Below, one piece after another: positions 1-9,538 of a DNA stretch of 64,000 nucleotides. Every line of letters begins with the position of its first letter. The stretch's first letter is position 1. The notes below the pieces were generated by a model. That model had not been told where the DNA came from. It saw nothing but the letters and a program-made list of their open reading frames with translations, and searched no databases. The position numbers and the translations under genes are program-made. This DNA comes from Brevibacterium daeguense (GTDB taxonomy: Bacteria > Actinomycetota > Actinomycetes > Actinomycetales > Brevibacteriaceae): contig NZ_JAJTWW010000009.1 in NCBI RefSeq assembly GCF_021729135.1, positions 1-64,000 on the forward strand, written 5' to 3'.

Positions 1-383
1 CGCCGGGCCGCGTACTCCAACCGGACATACGTGATCTCGCCTTTGAGCGCCGCGGCGAAGAGCTTCGGCAGTCCGTAGCAGGCAACGGTCGCCACCCGGG
101 CGTGCCCGTAGGCTTTGCCGATCGTGGTGTCGAGGACGGCTGCGATCACGGTGACATGGGTGCCGTCCAACCGTTCGGCCACCCACTCCGACAGCGCTTC
201 ATCCTTCGGTGGGGTGAGGTCGTCGAAGTGGCGGGCGAAGCATTCCTCGATCACCGCCTCGGCCAGGAACCGCAGCCGCTGCACCGCCACCACATCATGG
301 CCCGGCAGAAACGCCTGCAACGCAGTCACGGCGGGCCCGTTCTCCGACCTCCCATGGCGGGTCCGCTCATCCGTGCCCGTCAC
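1..383 (-). CDS. DUF222/13E12-type HNH endonuclease family protein, N-terminal part (runs off the left edge)
   Basis: The minus strand is open from a GTG at 383 to the window edge (127 codons), with an in-frame TGA three codons upstream and a G-rich ribosome-binding site (GGGGG) about 10 bases before the GTG. The visible protein is alpha-helical, with a segment reading VIAAVLDTTIGKAYGHARVA then LPKLFAAALKGEITYVRLEY. This matches the DUF222 pattern (a helix-turn-helix-like segment followed by 'L..LAAG.I...HA'). Family members usually carry a C-terminal HNH nuclease domain and occur in many diverged copies in actinobacterial genomes; the HNH part would lie outside this window. The family call rests on pattern memory only, so a plain hypothetical protein remains possible. 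Confidence 0.6.
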   Translation of the reverse strand, partial: MTGTDERTRHGRSENGPAVTALQAFLPGHDVVAVQRLRFLAEAVIEECFARHFDDLTPPKDEALSEWVAERLDGTHVTVIAAVLDTTIGKAYGHARVATVACYGLPKLFAAALKGEITYVRLEYAAR

Positions 384-860
384 CTGCGTTCACCCCCTGT
401 TCCTGCCCCATCGCAGTGGTCCCGACCCCTCAGGCCCGGCGGGAACCGGAGTTCCCTGACCTGTTGGACCCACCCTACGAGGAGCCACGGACACGACCCA
501 ACCAGAACAGGAGTAAAGGGAGTAGTAAAAGATTACTGTTCGATTACAATAATCGAGTATGCAACAGTAGCAGACCCGGGGAGGAGCGTGGATTCCAGAT
601 CAATCAGCGCAAATTCGCAGATCGATCAGCGTGAATCGTCACGCCGATCATGAGGAGCGGTGGAGGCGCTTTCCCAGCTCAGTTCCGCTGACGGGATCGG
701 TTGAGGCAAGTCAGCGCTCACACAATGAGTGGCTCTCTCCCGAACGAGCGGCACGGACTTGTCCGACCAAGCGCGAAGAACGTCGTTTCGCCCGGACGGC
801 CGGAAGGAGCGGGGAACGAGCGGCGCTCTCCCGATCGAGCAGCGCACTCACGTGAATAGC
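384..860. other. Intergenic stretch without a convincing gene
   Basis: Short frames exist on both strands here but show no family resemblance or good ribosome-binding site. The part from about 510 to 620 is clearly more AT-rich than its surroundings and holds a perfect inverted repeat TCGATTA-CAA-TAATCGA at 540-556. This probably contains the promoter of the minus-strand DUF222-type gene, and the inverted repeat could be an operator. The part from 690 to 850 has loosely repeated words (CGAACGAGCGGC, CGATCGAGCAGC). Confidence 0.4.
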
Positions 861-892
861 AGTAGGGCCGAACCCTGAGGTTCGGCCCTACT
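861..892 (-). terminator. Hairpin terminator after the WXG100 gene
   Basis: Two perfect 13-base arms (861-873 and 880-892, AGTAGGGCCGAAC and its complement) flank a 6-base loop, 41 bases downstream of the WXG100 stop codon. There is no clear T-run on either side, so termination strength is uncertain. Confidence 0.6.
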
Positions 893-933
893 CGACGTCC
901 AAGTCCAGATGAGTACTGGACCTCTGATGGGGA

Positions 934-1206
934 TCAGAGGCGGTCCGGCTCACCGGTGGCGGCTGCGATGTTGTTGTGGTTCGTGCGCACATCCTCAGCG
1001 GCCTTGAGCAGGGCCTCGTTCAGAGTGTCGAGGTTCTTGGAGTAGGTGGTCCAAGCCTCACGGAACTCGTCCGAGTACTTACCGGTCCAGACGGAGCTGT
1101 CGACACCGTTCGAGACCTGGGTCTTGATGTCGATGGCAGCATCGGCGTTGTTCTTGAAGGTGGTGTTCAGGGCGGAGAGGGTGGAGAGTTCTGCACCAAC
1201 AGACAT
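934..1206 (-). CDS. WXG100 family type VII secretion protein (EsxA/EsxB-like)
   Basis: The 90-residue, all-helical protein has the WXG turn (WTG) at residues 40-42 between two predicted helices, which is the layout and size of ESAT-6/WXG100 substrates. Such proteins are exported by FtsK-type EccC/EssC ATPases as helical-hairpin dimers. The ATG at 1206 is preferred over an upstream GTG because AAGAAAGGAA lies at proper spacing before it. The gene sits next to the large FHA/FtsK ATPase gene, separated by 236 bases, and has its own hairpin terminator. Only one WXG100 gene is seen here, so it may form a homodimer; this is inference. Confidence 0.9.
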   Translation of the reverse strand: MSVGAELSTLSALNTTFKNNADAAIDIKTQVSNGVDSSVWTGKYSDEFREAWTTYSKNLDTLNEALLKAAEDVRTNHNNIAAATGEPDRL

Positions 1207-1367
1207 GGTGGTTCCTTTCTTGAGGGGAAATGCCACACGGTCCTCAGGCGAACCATGTGCCTCCAACCTATCGACAGCCCGGGTTAACTTTCGCCCTCCA
1301 CCGCGCGATTCCGCATGAACAGATCCTGAGAAAGGCTGATCGCCTCGCTGCCTCGTTCACTTCGCAT

Positions 1368-1399
1368 TCACCGGCCTCAGCCATCACCGGCCTCAGCCA
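1368..1399. repeat. Perfect 16-bp tandem repeat (two units)
   Basis: TCACCGGCCTCAGCCA occurs twice head-to-tail (1368-1383 and 1384-1399) in the spacer between the WXG100 gene and the end of the FtsK-type ATPase gene. No function can be read from it. Confidence 0.6.
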
Positions 1400-1442
1400 T
1401 CGTCGGCCCCCGCCGGCGCCGCACCGTATCCGCAATCTCGCC

Positions 1443-4400
1443 TTACTGACGATGTCCGACGACCGGCACCTCGACGAGCGGGACCTGGATGCGCTCCCAC
1501 TGGCCGGCGCGGAACAGCAGCCCGCGGCCCTTGTTGCCCCCGCCTGCGCCGATCGAGCGCGGCAGACGCGCGCCGAAGATGTCGCCGTCGTTGGTGCCCT
1601 GCGGGTTGAGAATGACGCCTGAGCGAGACTTCTTCAGCGCCACTGCCGGCCCACGATAGGAGCTGCCCAGCTCGTCCGGCGTTCCGGACGCCATGACGAA
1701 GCTCTCCGAGTCGCGGCACAGCTTGGCCTGCTCCTCGATGCCCTCGACGAGCCACCCGTCCAAGCCAAGCAGCTCCATGTCGTCGATGATCAGGGCCGTG
1801 CGCTGCCGTGCCTTGGTCAACTCGGCGAACTCGGCGAGCTTCTCCTTGCCCTCATCCTTCTGGGTCTCCAGCGTGAAGGTGGCGAGCACCCGAGGATCCG
1901 ATCCGAGCGCCCGCAGCGGGGACGTGCGCGGCACGACCAGCAGCACTCGGTAGTCCTGCTCGAACACGTAGTCGGTGACGAGCTGCAGGGTATTCGACCG
2001 CCCCGACTTCCGCGGCCCGACCACGAGGAACGTCGGCCCGTCCTCGACAACGGACAGCGGCCGGATCGCCAGCGTGTCGCCGCCGACCGCGATCGGCAGC
2101 TCATAGGGTTCGAGGCGCCTGCCGTCCACCAGCACACCGCCGCCCAGCACCCCGCCGGCCCCAGCACCGGCCAGCCCAGCACCGGCCCGCTCGTCGTCGC
2201 CCAGCGCGAGCGCCTCGGCGAACGAGATCCGGGTGGGCAGGTTGTCGACCCGGAACGGGCGCAGGCGGCGCGGGACGTCCGCCTCACGTTGAGCAGCATC
2301 ACGGCCGATGGCCTGCAGCGCCCGGACCTGGGCAGTGCCGTCCGGATCGGAATCCAGCAGCGCGAGCTGGATCTCCGACAGCGCACCGCTGCGGAAAGCA
2401 CGACCGGGAGGCATGTGCCCCGGCACTTCCTTGGTCTTCATTCCGATCGAGGAGTAGTCGCTGATCTCGGTCAGCCGCATGACGAACTTGTCGTCGATCA
2501 TCGTCGACAGCCGTCCCACCAGCCCGGTCCGGTCGTTCGTGATGACCAGCCGCACACCCACGGAGGAGGACTCCTGGATGATCTGCTGCCAGGCGTCGAT
2601 CAGGGCGCCGGCATCCTGGTTCTGGAACGTCGCGTGGAAGGACTCCCAGCGGTCGAAGAGGACCACGATGTAGGGCAGCCGGTCGTCGCCGGTGGTGTTC
2701 TTGCGCTGCTCGGCGACATCGGCGAACCCCTGCTCGGCGAGCAGCTCCTGCCGGCGGGCGATCTCGGCGCGGATCCGGTTCGTCAGCCGTGTGAGCCGGT
2801 CGGGCTGATCGCGGGTGACGACCGCCCCCACGTGCGGCAGTGCGGTGAGCGGCAGCAGGGCGTTGTTGCCGCAGTCCACGCCGAAGATGTGGACGTCGCG
2901 CACGCTGATGTTGTCGGCGATGATGCCGGCGATCACCCGCAGGATCGACGACCGGCCCATCCGCGCCATCGACACGAAGGTCGCGTTGGTGTCGTTCTCC
3001 AGGTCCCACACCTGTGCGGTCCGCGACTGCTGGTGCGGCAGGTCGACCATGCCGATCGGCAGCTTGAGCTCGGTGCGGACCGTCTCCCGCGGGACGTGCT
3101 CGTAGAGCTCGTCGACGGTGATGATGTCGTCCAGCGGCGGCAGCCACGGCGACGGCGGCGAGGAGATGCCCCCGGACTCTGCCGCCGTGTTCAGCGCGTT
3201 GACCAGGTTCGCGAGGTCGGTGAGGGTGGTGATGTCCTCGTCCTTCTCCTCGACCACCGGCTTGGCCCGGGCCAGCGAGTCCCATTCGAGCTCGACGAGC
3301 TCGATGTCGTCGAGCTGCGCCTCGCCTCGGGGGCGGCCGCCCACTCGCGAGGACTGGAAGGGGATCAGCGCCGAATGCCCCAGCCGGGCGTAGGCACGGC
3401 CGGGCAGCGACTTGGGGATCTCCGCGGCGTCCTGGGCCTCGATGACGTCGGTCGAGTCGGTCTTGTCGGTGACCCGCAGCGCGATCCGCAGGTTGGTGTT
3501 CGACTTGATCTCCGGGCTGACGACGCCGTTCGGCCGCTGCGTGGCGAGGATCAGGTGCACGCCCAGCGAGCGGCCCCGGCGGGCGATGTCGACCAGGCCG
3601 GTGACGAAGTCGGGCAGCTCGGCGACCAGCGCGGCGAACTCGTCGATGACGATGAGCAGGCGGGGCATCCGCTCGTCCGTCGGGTTGGTGCCGGCGTCGC
3701 GCTGGGCGGTGAAGTCCTCGATGTCCTTCGCGTCGGCGCGGGCGAGCATGTGCTCCCGCCGGCGCAGCTCGGCCCCGAGCGAGGCGAGCGCCCGGGTCGT
3801 GAGGTGACCGTCGAGGTCGGAGACCATCCCGACGGTGTGCGGCAGGTTGTTGCAGTCCTTGAACGCCGCCCCGCCCTTGTAGTCGATGAGCACGAAGTTG
3901 AACTCGTCGGGCCGGTTGCGCACCGCCAGCGAGGCGATGATCGTCTGCAGCAGCTCCGACTTGCCGGAACCGGTGGTGCCGGCGACAAGGCCGTGCGGGC
4001 CGTCCCTGGTGAGGTCGAGGGTGAACGGACCGTCGATCCCCTCGCCGATGGTCGCCGTCGTCGACCGCGGCGTGGACCGCCAGCCGCCCAGCAGCGCCTC
4101 CGGCTGCGGCGGGTCGAGGCGCAGCAGGTCGAGCAGCCGGGAATGCGCCGGAATGGCGCCCGAGGCGTCCTCCAGGCTGACATCCTTGATCGGCGCCAGC
4201 GCCCGGGCGGTCCGTTCGCACCACGGCTGGTCGACGAGGTCGGGGCGCACCGAGTCGAAGGGCTCCTTGCCCGTCTTCTCGACGGTGAGGAAGTAGCCGT
4301 CGGAGCCGATGACGGCCTGGCACTCCTCGGGCAGCAGGCGGACGTCGTCGTCCATGCACACGAAGTACACGTCGACGGCCGGTCCGCTCTGCAGCAGGGA

Positions 4401-6452
4401 CACCGTGCCCGGCGTCAGGCGCAGCCGCTTGGCGTCCTCGATGAAGACGACCACCGGCTCGAAGCGGACCGCTCGCTGACCGCTGAAGTCGCCGTGGTCA
4501 TTCAGCTCCTCATGACGGGCGGCGACGAGGTTCATCAGGCCGGAGAGCTGCCGCTGGGTGCTGAGCTCATCGGTGCCCACGCGGGCCACACCGTCCTCGC
4601 CCGGATCGGTGCGCACGTGCGGCAGCCACCGCACCCACTCCCATTCCCTGTCCCGGGCCCGGTCGGCGATCAGCCGGATCTCGATCTCGCCGGGGGAGTG
4701 GAGGGCGGCCAGCTGCGTCAGCATCCAGGCGCCCACGGCGTGGCGGTGCTCGTAGGGTCCGGCGAGTCCCACGACGCGGTATTCGGTGAGCTCGACGATG
4801 ACGGGAACGTCAGGGGCGGTCCAGACGAGGTTCTCCTCGTGCGCCTCCCGCTCCGGGTCCTTGATGGAGATCTCGCTGAGCTGGTCGGAGGTGCCCACCC
4901 GCATGTGCAGCCAGTCGGGATCGGTGGGACGCCGCTCCCACAGCCGCGAGCGCGGGCCGGTGGCCGTGAGCAGCACCTGCGCGGGATCCATGTAGTCCCA
5001 GCGCCGGGCGGCGGACTCCTCGACGAGAGCCCGGAACGCATCGGCCTCGATCTTGCGGCGCCGCTCCCGGAAGCGGGCCAGCTCGTTCCGGTAGCGCTTC
5101 CCCTGCTGCTTGGACTGCTGGATCATGTTGCCGATGAACATCATCGGACTCAGCAGCATGATCAGCAGCATGTACCAGCGGTCGAAGATCAGGAACATCA
5201 TCAGACCCATGACAAGCGGAGCGAGCACCAGCGGCCACGGGAACATGACGCCGTCGGGCTTCTTCGGCTCGCCGGGGTAGGTGAACCGCTTGGGCCGGGC
5301 GGCCGGCAGCAGCCGAGGCGGTCGATTGAAATCCTTGGTCGCGCCGGCGGGCGTGTCCGACAGCGAGGCATCCGGCGGCGTCACCCACGCCAGCTCCAGC
5401 AGCGTGTTGCCCACCGACAGCGAGGTGCCCGGGTGCCACACGCTGTTGAAGTGCACCGGTATGCGGTCGAGGTGGATGAGCGGGATCGGGTCGTTCGGGT
5501 CGACCTCGGTGTGGTTGGAGTCCAGACCGATCTGCCGGTCGCGCTTCATCTCCTTGCGGCCCTTGCGCCCGGCCTCGTAGAGCTTGGTCGGCGGGACCGG
5601 GATCAGGATCGGGCCCTCCAGCGGGCGGCGGCGCGGCGGTACGGGGCGAGTCGCGCCGACGATCTCCGGGGTGGGGACGATCCACACCGCCCCGTCGTCG
5701 GTGACCTCGAGCGAGAGCGCCTGGCCCGGCACCAGGTGGTCGTCGAGCGGAATCGCGCACAGCGGGTCCGAGCCCACGGTCCACGATCCGACGGACAGGC
5801 GGTACGTCTTGCCGGCCCCCCTTCCCGAGGTGATGCGGACTTCCAGCGCTCCGGTCGGTTCCGAGGTGATGCCGGGCACCGGCTGCCCGACGCCGACGAT
5901 GACGCCGTGGCGCAGCGGCGATTCGGCGACGAGCTGGCTGCCGTCGAGCATGGTGCCGGCGAGGTAGAGGGGCACCTCAGGGGCGGTCGACGGCGGTGCC
6001 GGCAGGATCGGTGCCTGCAGGATCGGGGCAGCAGCCTGGGCCTGGGGGAGCGCTGGGCGTGGTGCACCGGTGCGCTTCTCCGGGCGGTGTGAGGCCTCCG
6101 GGACTTCGCTCAGCTCCGGGACCTCGCGCAGCTCGGGGACTGACGCCAGCTGCGCCGGTGGCGGGGCCCCGACGTGCCACGGTGCCGGGCTTCCGTTGCC
6201 GGCCGACTCAGCCGATTCCGCAGACCTGCCGTTGCCGCCCGACTCCGCCGACCAGCCGCGGTCGGCCGACAGCGCAGACACCGGGCTTCCGCCATTCCCC
6301 GCCGCCGTCAGGGAAGGGGTGGATGCCCGGAGGATGCCGAGGTGTTCGGCAGCACGGAGCGCGAGGTCGCCGACAGTGGTCGTCTCCTCGCACTCGATCG
6401 TCAGGTCGTGGGGGACCGCATCGGGCCCCACCGCTGTCAACAGGATGCGCAC
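1443..6452 (-). CDS. eccC: Type VII secretion FtsK/SpoIIIE ATPase with FHA domains (EccC/EssC-like)
   Basis: This 1669-residue protein would power export of WXG100-type substrates at the membrane. An alanine/proline/glutamate-rich linker (about 50-160) precedes two FHA-like beta domains (about 200-260 and 320-357). Two membrane segments follow (about 404-440), then a basic helix. The first FtsK domain has an intact Walker A GTTGSGKS (825-832) and Walker B LLIVIDE (932-938). The second (MARMGRSS near 1162) and third (GPRKSGRSN near 1479) P-loops have lost the lysine of GK[S/T]. N-terminal FHA domains plus a fused three-ATPase layout recall Firmicutes EssC more than mycobacterial EccC. It is followed on the same strand by the WXG100 gene. 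No EccB, EccD, EccE or mycosin gene is found in the window. Confidence 0.93.
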   Translation of the reverse strand: MRILLTAVGPDAVPHDLTIECEETTTVGDLALRAAEHLGILRASTPSLTAAGNGGSPVSALSADRGWSAESGGNGRSAESAESAGNGSPAPWHVGAPPPAQLASVPELREVPELSEVPEASHRPEKRTGAPRPALPQAQAAAPILQAPILPAPPSTAPEVPLYLAGTMLDGSQLVAESPLRHGVIVGVGQPVPGITSEPTGALEVRITSGRGAGKTYRLSVGSWTVGSDPLCAIPLDDHLVPGQALSLEVTDDGAVWIVPTPEIVGATRPVPPRRRPLEGPILIPVPPTKLYEAGRKGRKEMKRDRQIGLDSNHTEVDPNDPIPLIHLDRIPVHFNSVWHPGTSLSVGNTLLELAWVTPPDASLSDTPAGATKDFNRPPRLLPAARPKRFTYPGEPKKPDGVMFPWPLVLAPLVMGLMMFLIFDRWYMLLIMLLSPMMFIGNMIQQSKQQGKRYRNELARFRERRRKIEADAFRALVEESAARRWDYMDPAQVLLTATGPRSRLWERRPTDPDWLHMRVGTSDQLSEISIKDPEREAHEENLVWTAPDVPVIVELTEYRVVGLAGPYEHRHAVGAWMLTQLAALHSPGEIEIRLIADRARDREWEWVRWLPHVRTDPGEDGVARVGTDELSTQRQLSGLMNLVAARHEELNDHGDFSGQRAVRFEPVVVFIEDAKRLRLTPGTVSLLQSGPAVDVYFVCMDDDVRLLPEECQAVIGSDGYFLTVEKTGKEPFDSVRPDLVDQPWCERTARALAPIKDVSLEDASGAIPAHSRLLDLLRLDPPQPEALLGGWRSTPRSTTATIGEGIDGPFTLDLTRDGPHGLVAGTTGSGKSELLQTIIASLAVRNRPDEFNFVLIDYKGGAAFKDCNNLPHTVGMVSDLDGHLTTRALASLGAELRRREHMLARADAKDIEDFTAQRDAGTNPTDERMPRLLIVIDEFAALVAELPDFVTGLVDIARRGRSLGVHLILATQRPNGVVSPEIKSNTNLRIALRVTDKTDSTDVIEAQDAAEIPKSLPGRAYARLGHSALIPFQSSRVGGRPRGEAQLDDIELVELEWDSLARAKPVVEEKDEDITTLTDLANLVNALNTAAESGGISSPPSPWLPPLDDIITVDELYEHVPRETVRTELKLPIGMVDLPHQQSRTAQVWDLENDTNATFVSMARMGRSSILRVIAGIIADNISVRDVHIFGVDCGNNALLPLTALPHVGAVVTRDQPDRLTRLTNRIRAEIARRQELLAEQGFADVAEQRKNTTGDDRLPYIVVLFDRWESFHATFQNQDAGALIDAWQQIIQESSSVGVRLVITNDRTGLVGRLSTMIDDKFVMRLTEISDYSSIGMKTKEVPGHMPPGRAFRSGALSEIQLALLDSDPDGTAQVRALQAIGRDAAQREADVPRRLRPFRVDNLPTRISFAEALALGDDERAGAGLAGAGAGGVLGGGVLVDGRRLEPYELPIAVGGDTLAIRPLSVVEDGPTFLVVGPRKSGRSNTLQLVTDYVFEQDYRVLLVVPRTSPLRALGSDPRVLATFTLETQKDEGKEKLAEFAELTKARQRTALIIDDMELLGLDGWLVEGIEEQAKLCRDSESFVMASGTPDELGSSYRGPAVALKKSRSGVILNPQGTNDGDIFGARLPRSIGAGGGNKGRGLLFRAGQWERIQVPLVEVPVVGHRQ

Positions 6453-6599
6453 GTTGTGGAGTCTCTCACCTTCTGCTCAGTCGTCGGGTCGTTGTCGTCA
6501 TCTCGCGCTCAGCCGAGGCTGCCACGTCGCGGCGCCAACGGCATTGCGCGCCGCCGCCGGGCCACCTTCACGTCACGCCTCCGGTCCCACAGCCCGGTG

Positions 6600-9458
6600 C
6601 TACGCCGACTTCCGGTGCGGCACGAGCTGCGCGACCAGCGCGTCGGTCTCCGGCTCGGGCTGATGCACGCCGTGCAGCTTGAGCGTCCGGAACAGCGAGG
6701 CGGCGACGTCGTCGAGGGCGGCCGGGTCGTGGCCACCGGTCAGCCGCAGCAGCTCACGCCACAGGGTCTCCGCGGTGGGCACCAGCGTGATGCCTTGGCG
6801 GAGGAACCAGATCGCGGCAGGCGTGCGCCCCTCCCGGACGGAGACCGCAGCGGCGTGCTCGGCCATGGTGGTGATGAGCACCCGCGCGTCGCGGCGGGCG
6901 GCGTGGAACGCCATCCAGGAGAAGCCGCTGCCCTCCGGCACCGCCATCACCTCACCTGTCGCGCGGTCGAGCGTCAGCCCGAACAGCTCGATCTCCTCAA
7001 GCGTGCCGTAGCCGGTGTGGGCCACCGCGCTCAGCAGCGCCCATTCGTTGATGACATCGGCCGACAGCTCCCACATGCCGTCCTCGCGGGTGCGCAGGCG
7101 TTCGCGCCCGTCCTCCTCGCGGCCGAGCCAGGCCTGCGCCGCGGCGATGCTCGACTGCACGACGTCCTCGGTGACTCCGCGTGGCCACACGATCGAGCGC
7201 AGCACCGCGTCGTGCAGGCCTTCCGGGTGCAGCGCGGCCGCGACGACGAGCTCGGTGAGCAGCGGGCGCTGGTGCGGATCCACCGGACCCGGCGCCTCGA
7301 CGGTGACGGGTCCGAGCATCCGGATGATGACCTCGGGTCGGCGCGTCAGGTCATTGCGCAGGGTCGCCGGGTCCAGCTGCGGCAGCGGCAGCACGGCCGC
7401 CGCGACCGCGGCCGACTGGGGATCGAGCCGCTCGACGTACTCGCCGGCGGCCTGCCGGGCCTGATCGGCAGTGCGGAACAGGTGGGCGATCTCCGCGGTC
7501 TGCTCCACGGTGATCCGGCGGGCGGTGCCGTGGAGGTTGAAGACGTCGAGGGAGACCGTGCCGTCGCCGCCGGCCACCAGCTTCCACCGCGACGCGGTCG
7601 AGTGGCCGAGGTTGACCACCGCCAGCGGCACCCGGGACAGGCCCACCATCCGCTGGATCCGCATGGTCTCCTCGGGGGCGGGAACGCCGGAGGTGAAGAC
7701 GACGCGAGGCCGGATCAGGGAGGCGCCTCGTTCGGCGCGGCCGGCGAGCACGCCGGACATGCCCATCTTCTCCAGCAGCCGCTGCGTGGCCTCCTCCTCG
7801 CCGGCGACCTCGTCGAGGATCTCGTCCAGCGAGTCGACGTGGCGGATGCGGCCGGGCGCGATTGCCGACAGGTCCGAGCCGAAGCCCACCATGTCCACGC
7901 TGACGCCGTCGGACCACACGTTGGTGGCCAGCTCGACGGCCATCGACATCAGCACCTCGCGCGCCCGCTCGTCGTCGCCGGCCACGGAGACCAGGCCCGG
8001 CGCCGACTCGAGGTCGATGAGGATCTCGAAGCCCACCGTCGAGGCGACATTGACGAGCGCCGGGAAGGGGGCGGGAACGTCGAGCTGCTCAGCCGGCACC
8101 TCGGCGTGGTCGACGATCCAGGCTGTGCCGTTCTCCACCCGCCGCCAGGGCCACGGCGGAGTGAGCTCCGGGCCCGAGGCGTGGTGCAGGATGATGTTCT
8201 CCGGGCCGGCCATGACCATGGTCGCCTCCGGCAGCGGCACGCCGGTGTCGCGGCAGCCGAGCGCCAGGCAGCGCAGGGCCCGGTCGAGGTCGAAGGCCAG
8301 CGGCGTGTTCTCGGCCAGCCGCAGCATCCGCTCGTCGGAGACCTCGCCGAACGGTCCGCGGCGGGCGCTGAGCGCCAGCAGCAGGCCCGCGGCGAGCAGA
8401 CCGCCGCCCACCGCGTGGCGCACCCCGGCACCGGGCCCGGCGGCTGCGTCGATCATCGCCTCGTTGAGGCCGGTCTCGATGCCGGCCGCGGCCTGGCGGT
8501 GCGCCTGCGCCTCGGCGGCGTGGACGGCAGCGTCGGCGCCGGTCGCCTGGGCGGACTCGGCACCTGTCCCCTGCCCCGCCTCGGTCGCGGAATCCACCCC
8601 CGAGGAGCTCGCGGTACCCGCCGGCCCTGCGTTCCCGGCGAACAGCGGGGTCGCAGCCGAGGGGTTGAACACGTGCAGGCCCTCGCCCTGGGCATCGGCC
8701 GGCATCCGCAGGGTCCACCCGGGGTAGATGAGGTCGGCGTCGCGCAGCTTGGTGCCGTCCGGCTGCTCCTTGTCCTTGTTGAGCTCGAAGAGCTCCCGGT
8801 AGCGCATGCCGTCGCCCAGGAAGCGCTCGGAGATGTCCCACAGGGTGTCGTAGTGGCGGTGCTGCGGGGGCTTGACGACGTAGGTGATGATCGAGCCGTC
8901 CTCGGCCGCACCTTCCGCGCGCGCCTCCTGCCGCGCCTCGGCGGCGGCGACGTTGGAGCGCACGGTCTCCAGCTCGTGGCTGGAGCGCTCGTACTCGGCG
9001 GCGGCCGCGGTCTCCACCGCCGAATCGCTGGCCAGGCTCTGGAAGCTCGGAGTGATCGCCGAGGCGCCGGCCAGCAGCATGATCGAGGCGACCATGCGGC
9101 GGGCGAGGATCCCGGCCCCGCCGGGGGCCAGGCCGCGGCCCGGCCGGTTGCGGCTGCGGCCGTAGCGGACGAACTCGATGAGCAGGCTCATGGTGAAGTA
9201 TGCCCACGCCGCCCACAGCACGATGACGAAGACGTTGATGATGAGCTGCGCGTCGAGGCCGGCGGTGAGCACGCTGCCGCTGCCGCCGATGAATCCGGCG
9301 AAGGGGTTGCCGACGAGCATCACCAGCAGGGTCGGGAGCACGATGACGATGAGCACCGCGCCGATGGTCGCGCCGATGCCCTTGAGCACGTCCTGCTTCC
9401 GTGAGCCGGGCGCCTGGTGGCCCTGGTGGGGGAGTCGAGTGGTGGGTGTGTAGGTCAT
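6600..9458 (-). CDS. LysM-domain membrane protein with SARP/BTAD-like C-terminus
   Basis: The 952-residue protein starts with hydrophobic segments (about 28-48, 70-95 and 118-138). A LysM-like domain follows (about 190-252, THYD..WDISERFLG type, ending YPGWTLRMP), then an Ala/Gly-rich linker and a further membrane segment (about 350-365). From about residue 710 it reads like an OmpR-type winged helix followed by a bacterial transcriptional activator domain, as in SARP regulators. Proteins with this LysM plus BTAD layout are known in actinobacteria, often near pilus or secretion genes. Here it sits upstream of the FtsK/EccC-like ATPase on the same strand and probably forms an operon with it. 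A structural or sensory membrane role is inferred; DNA binding is doubtful for a membrane-anchored protein. Confidence 0.75.
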   Translation of the reverse strand: MTYTPTTRLPHQGHQAPGSRKQDVLKGIGATIGAVLIVIVLPTLLVMLVGNPFAGFIGGSGSVLTAGLDAQLIINVFVIVLWAAWAYFTMSLLIEFVRYGRSRNRPGRGLAPGGAGILARRMVASIMLLAGASAITPSFQSLASDSAVETAAAAEYERSSHELETVRSNVAAAEARQEARAEGAAEDGSIITYVVKPPQHRHYDTLWDISERFLGDGMRYRELFELNKDKEQPDGTKLRDADLIYPGWTLRMPADAQGEGLHVFNPSAATPLFAGNAGPAGTASSSGVDSATEAGQGTGAESAQATGADAAVHAAEAQAHRQAAAGIETGLNEAMIDAAAGPGAGVRHAVGGGLLAAGLLLALSARRGPFGEVSDERMLRLAENTPLAFDLDRALRCLALGCRDTGVPLPEATMVMAGPENIILHHASGPELTPPWPWRRVENGTAWIVDHAEVPAEQLDVPAPFPALVNVASTVGFEILIDLESAPGLVSVAGDDERAREVLMSMAVELATNVWSDGVSVDMVGFGSDLSAIAPGRIRHVDSLDEILDEVAGEEEATQRLLEKMGMSGVLAGRAERGASLIRPRVVFTSGVPAPEETMRIQRMVGLSRVPLAVVNLGHSTASRWKLVAGGDGTVSLDVFNLHGTARRITVEQTAEIAHLFRTADQARQAAGEYVERLDPQSAAVAAAVLPLPQLDPATLRNDLTRRPEVIIRMLGPVTVEAPGPVDPHQRPLLTELVVAAALHPEGLHDAVLRSIVWPRGVTEDVVQSSIAAAQAWLGREEDGRERLRTREDGMWELSADVINEWALLSAVAHTGYGTLEEIELFGLTLDRATGEVMAVPEGSGFSWMAFHAARRDARVLITTMAEHAAAVSVREGRTPAAIWFLRQGITLVPTAETLWRELLRLTGGHDPAALDDVAASLFRTLKLHGVHQPEPETDALVAQLVPHRKSA

Positions 9459-9538
9459 GCCTGCGCCTGCCTCCGTGGGGATGTCAGCTGTGGGTGGGGA
9501 TGTCGGGGGATGTCGGGTCGTGAGGGGAGCTCTGCTGT

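Noticed and set aside
540..556. Inverted repeat as SOS (LexA) box
   Set aside because: Actinobacterial LexA sites have TCGAAC and GTTCGA with a 4-base gap; this repeat has TCGATTA arms and a 3-base gap.
626..847. Short minus-strand frame of 73 codons before the WXG100 gene terminator
   Set aside because: No RBS, no family resemblance and overlap with equally long frames on the other strand.
2289..6092. Long open frame antisense to the FtsK-type ATPase gene
   Set aside because: It is an Arg/Gly/Val/Asp-rich shadow frame typical of high-GC coding DNA read on the opposite strand; the minus-strand frame has clear domains.
6174..9404. Long open frame antisense to the LysM/SARP-like gene
   Set aside because: Composition is that of a complementary-strand shadow and it lacks any recognisable domain; the LysM gene is real.
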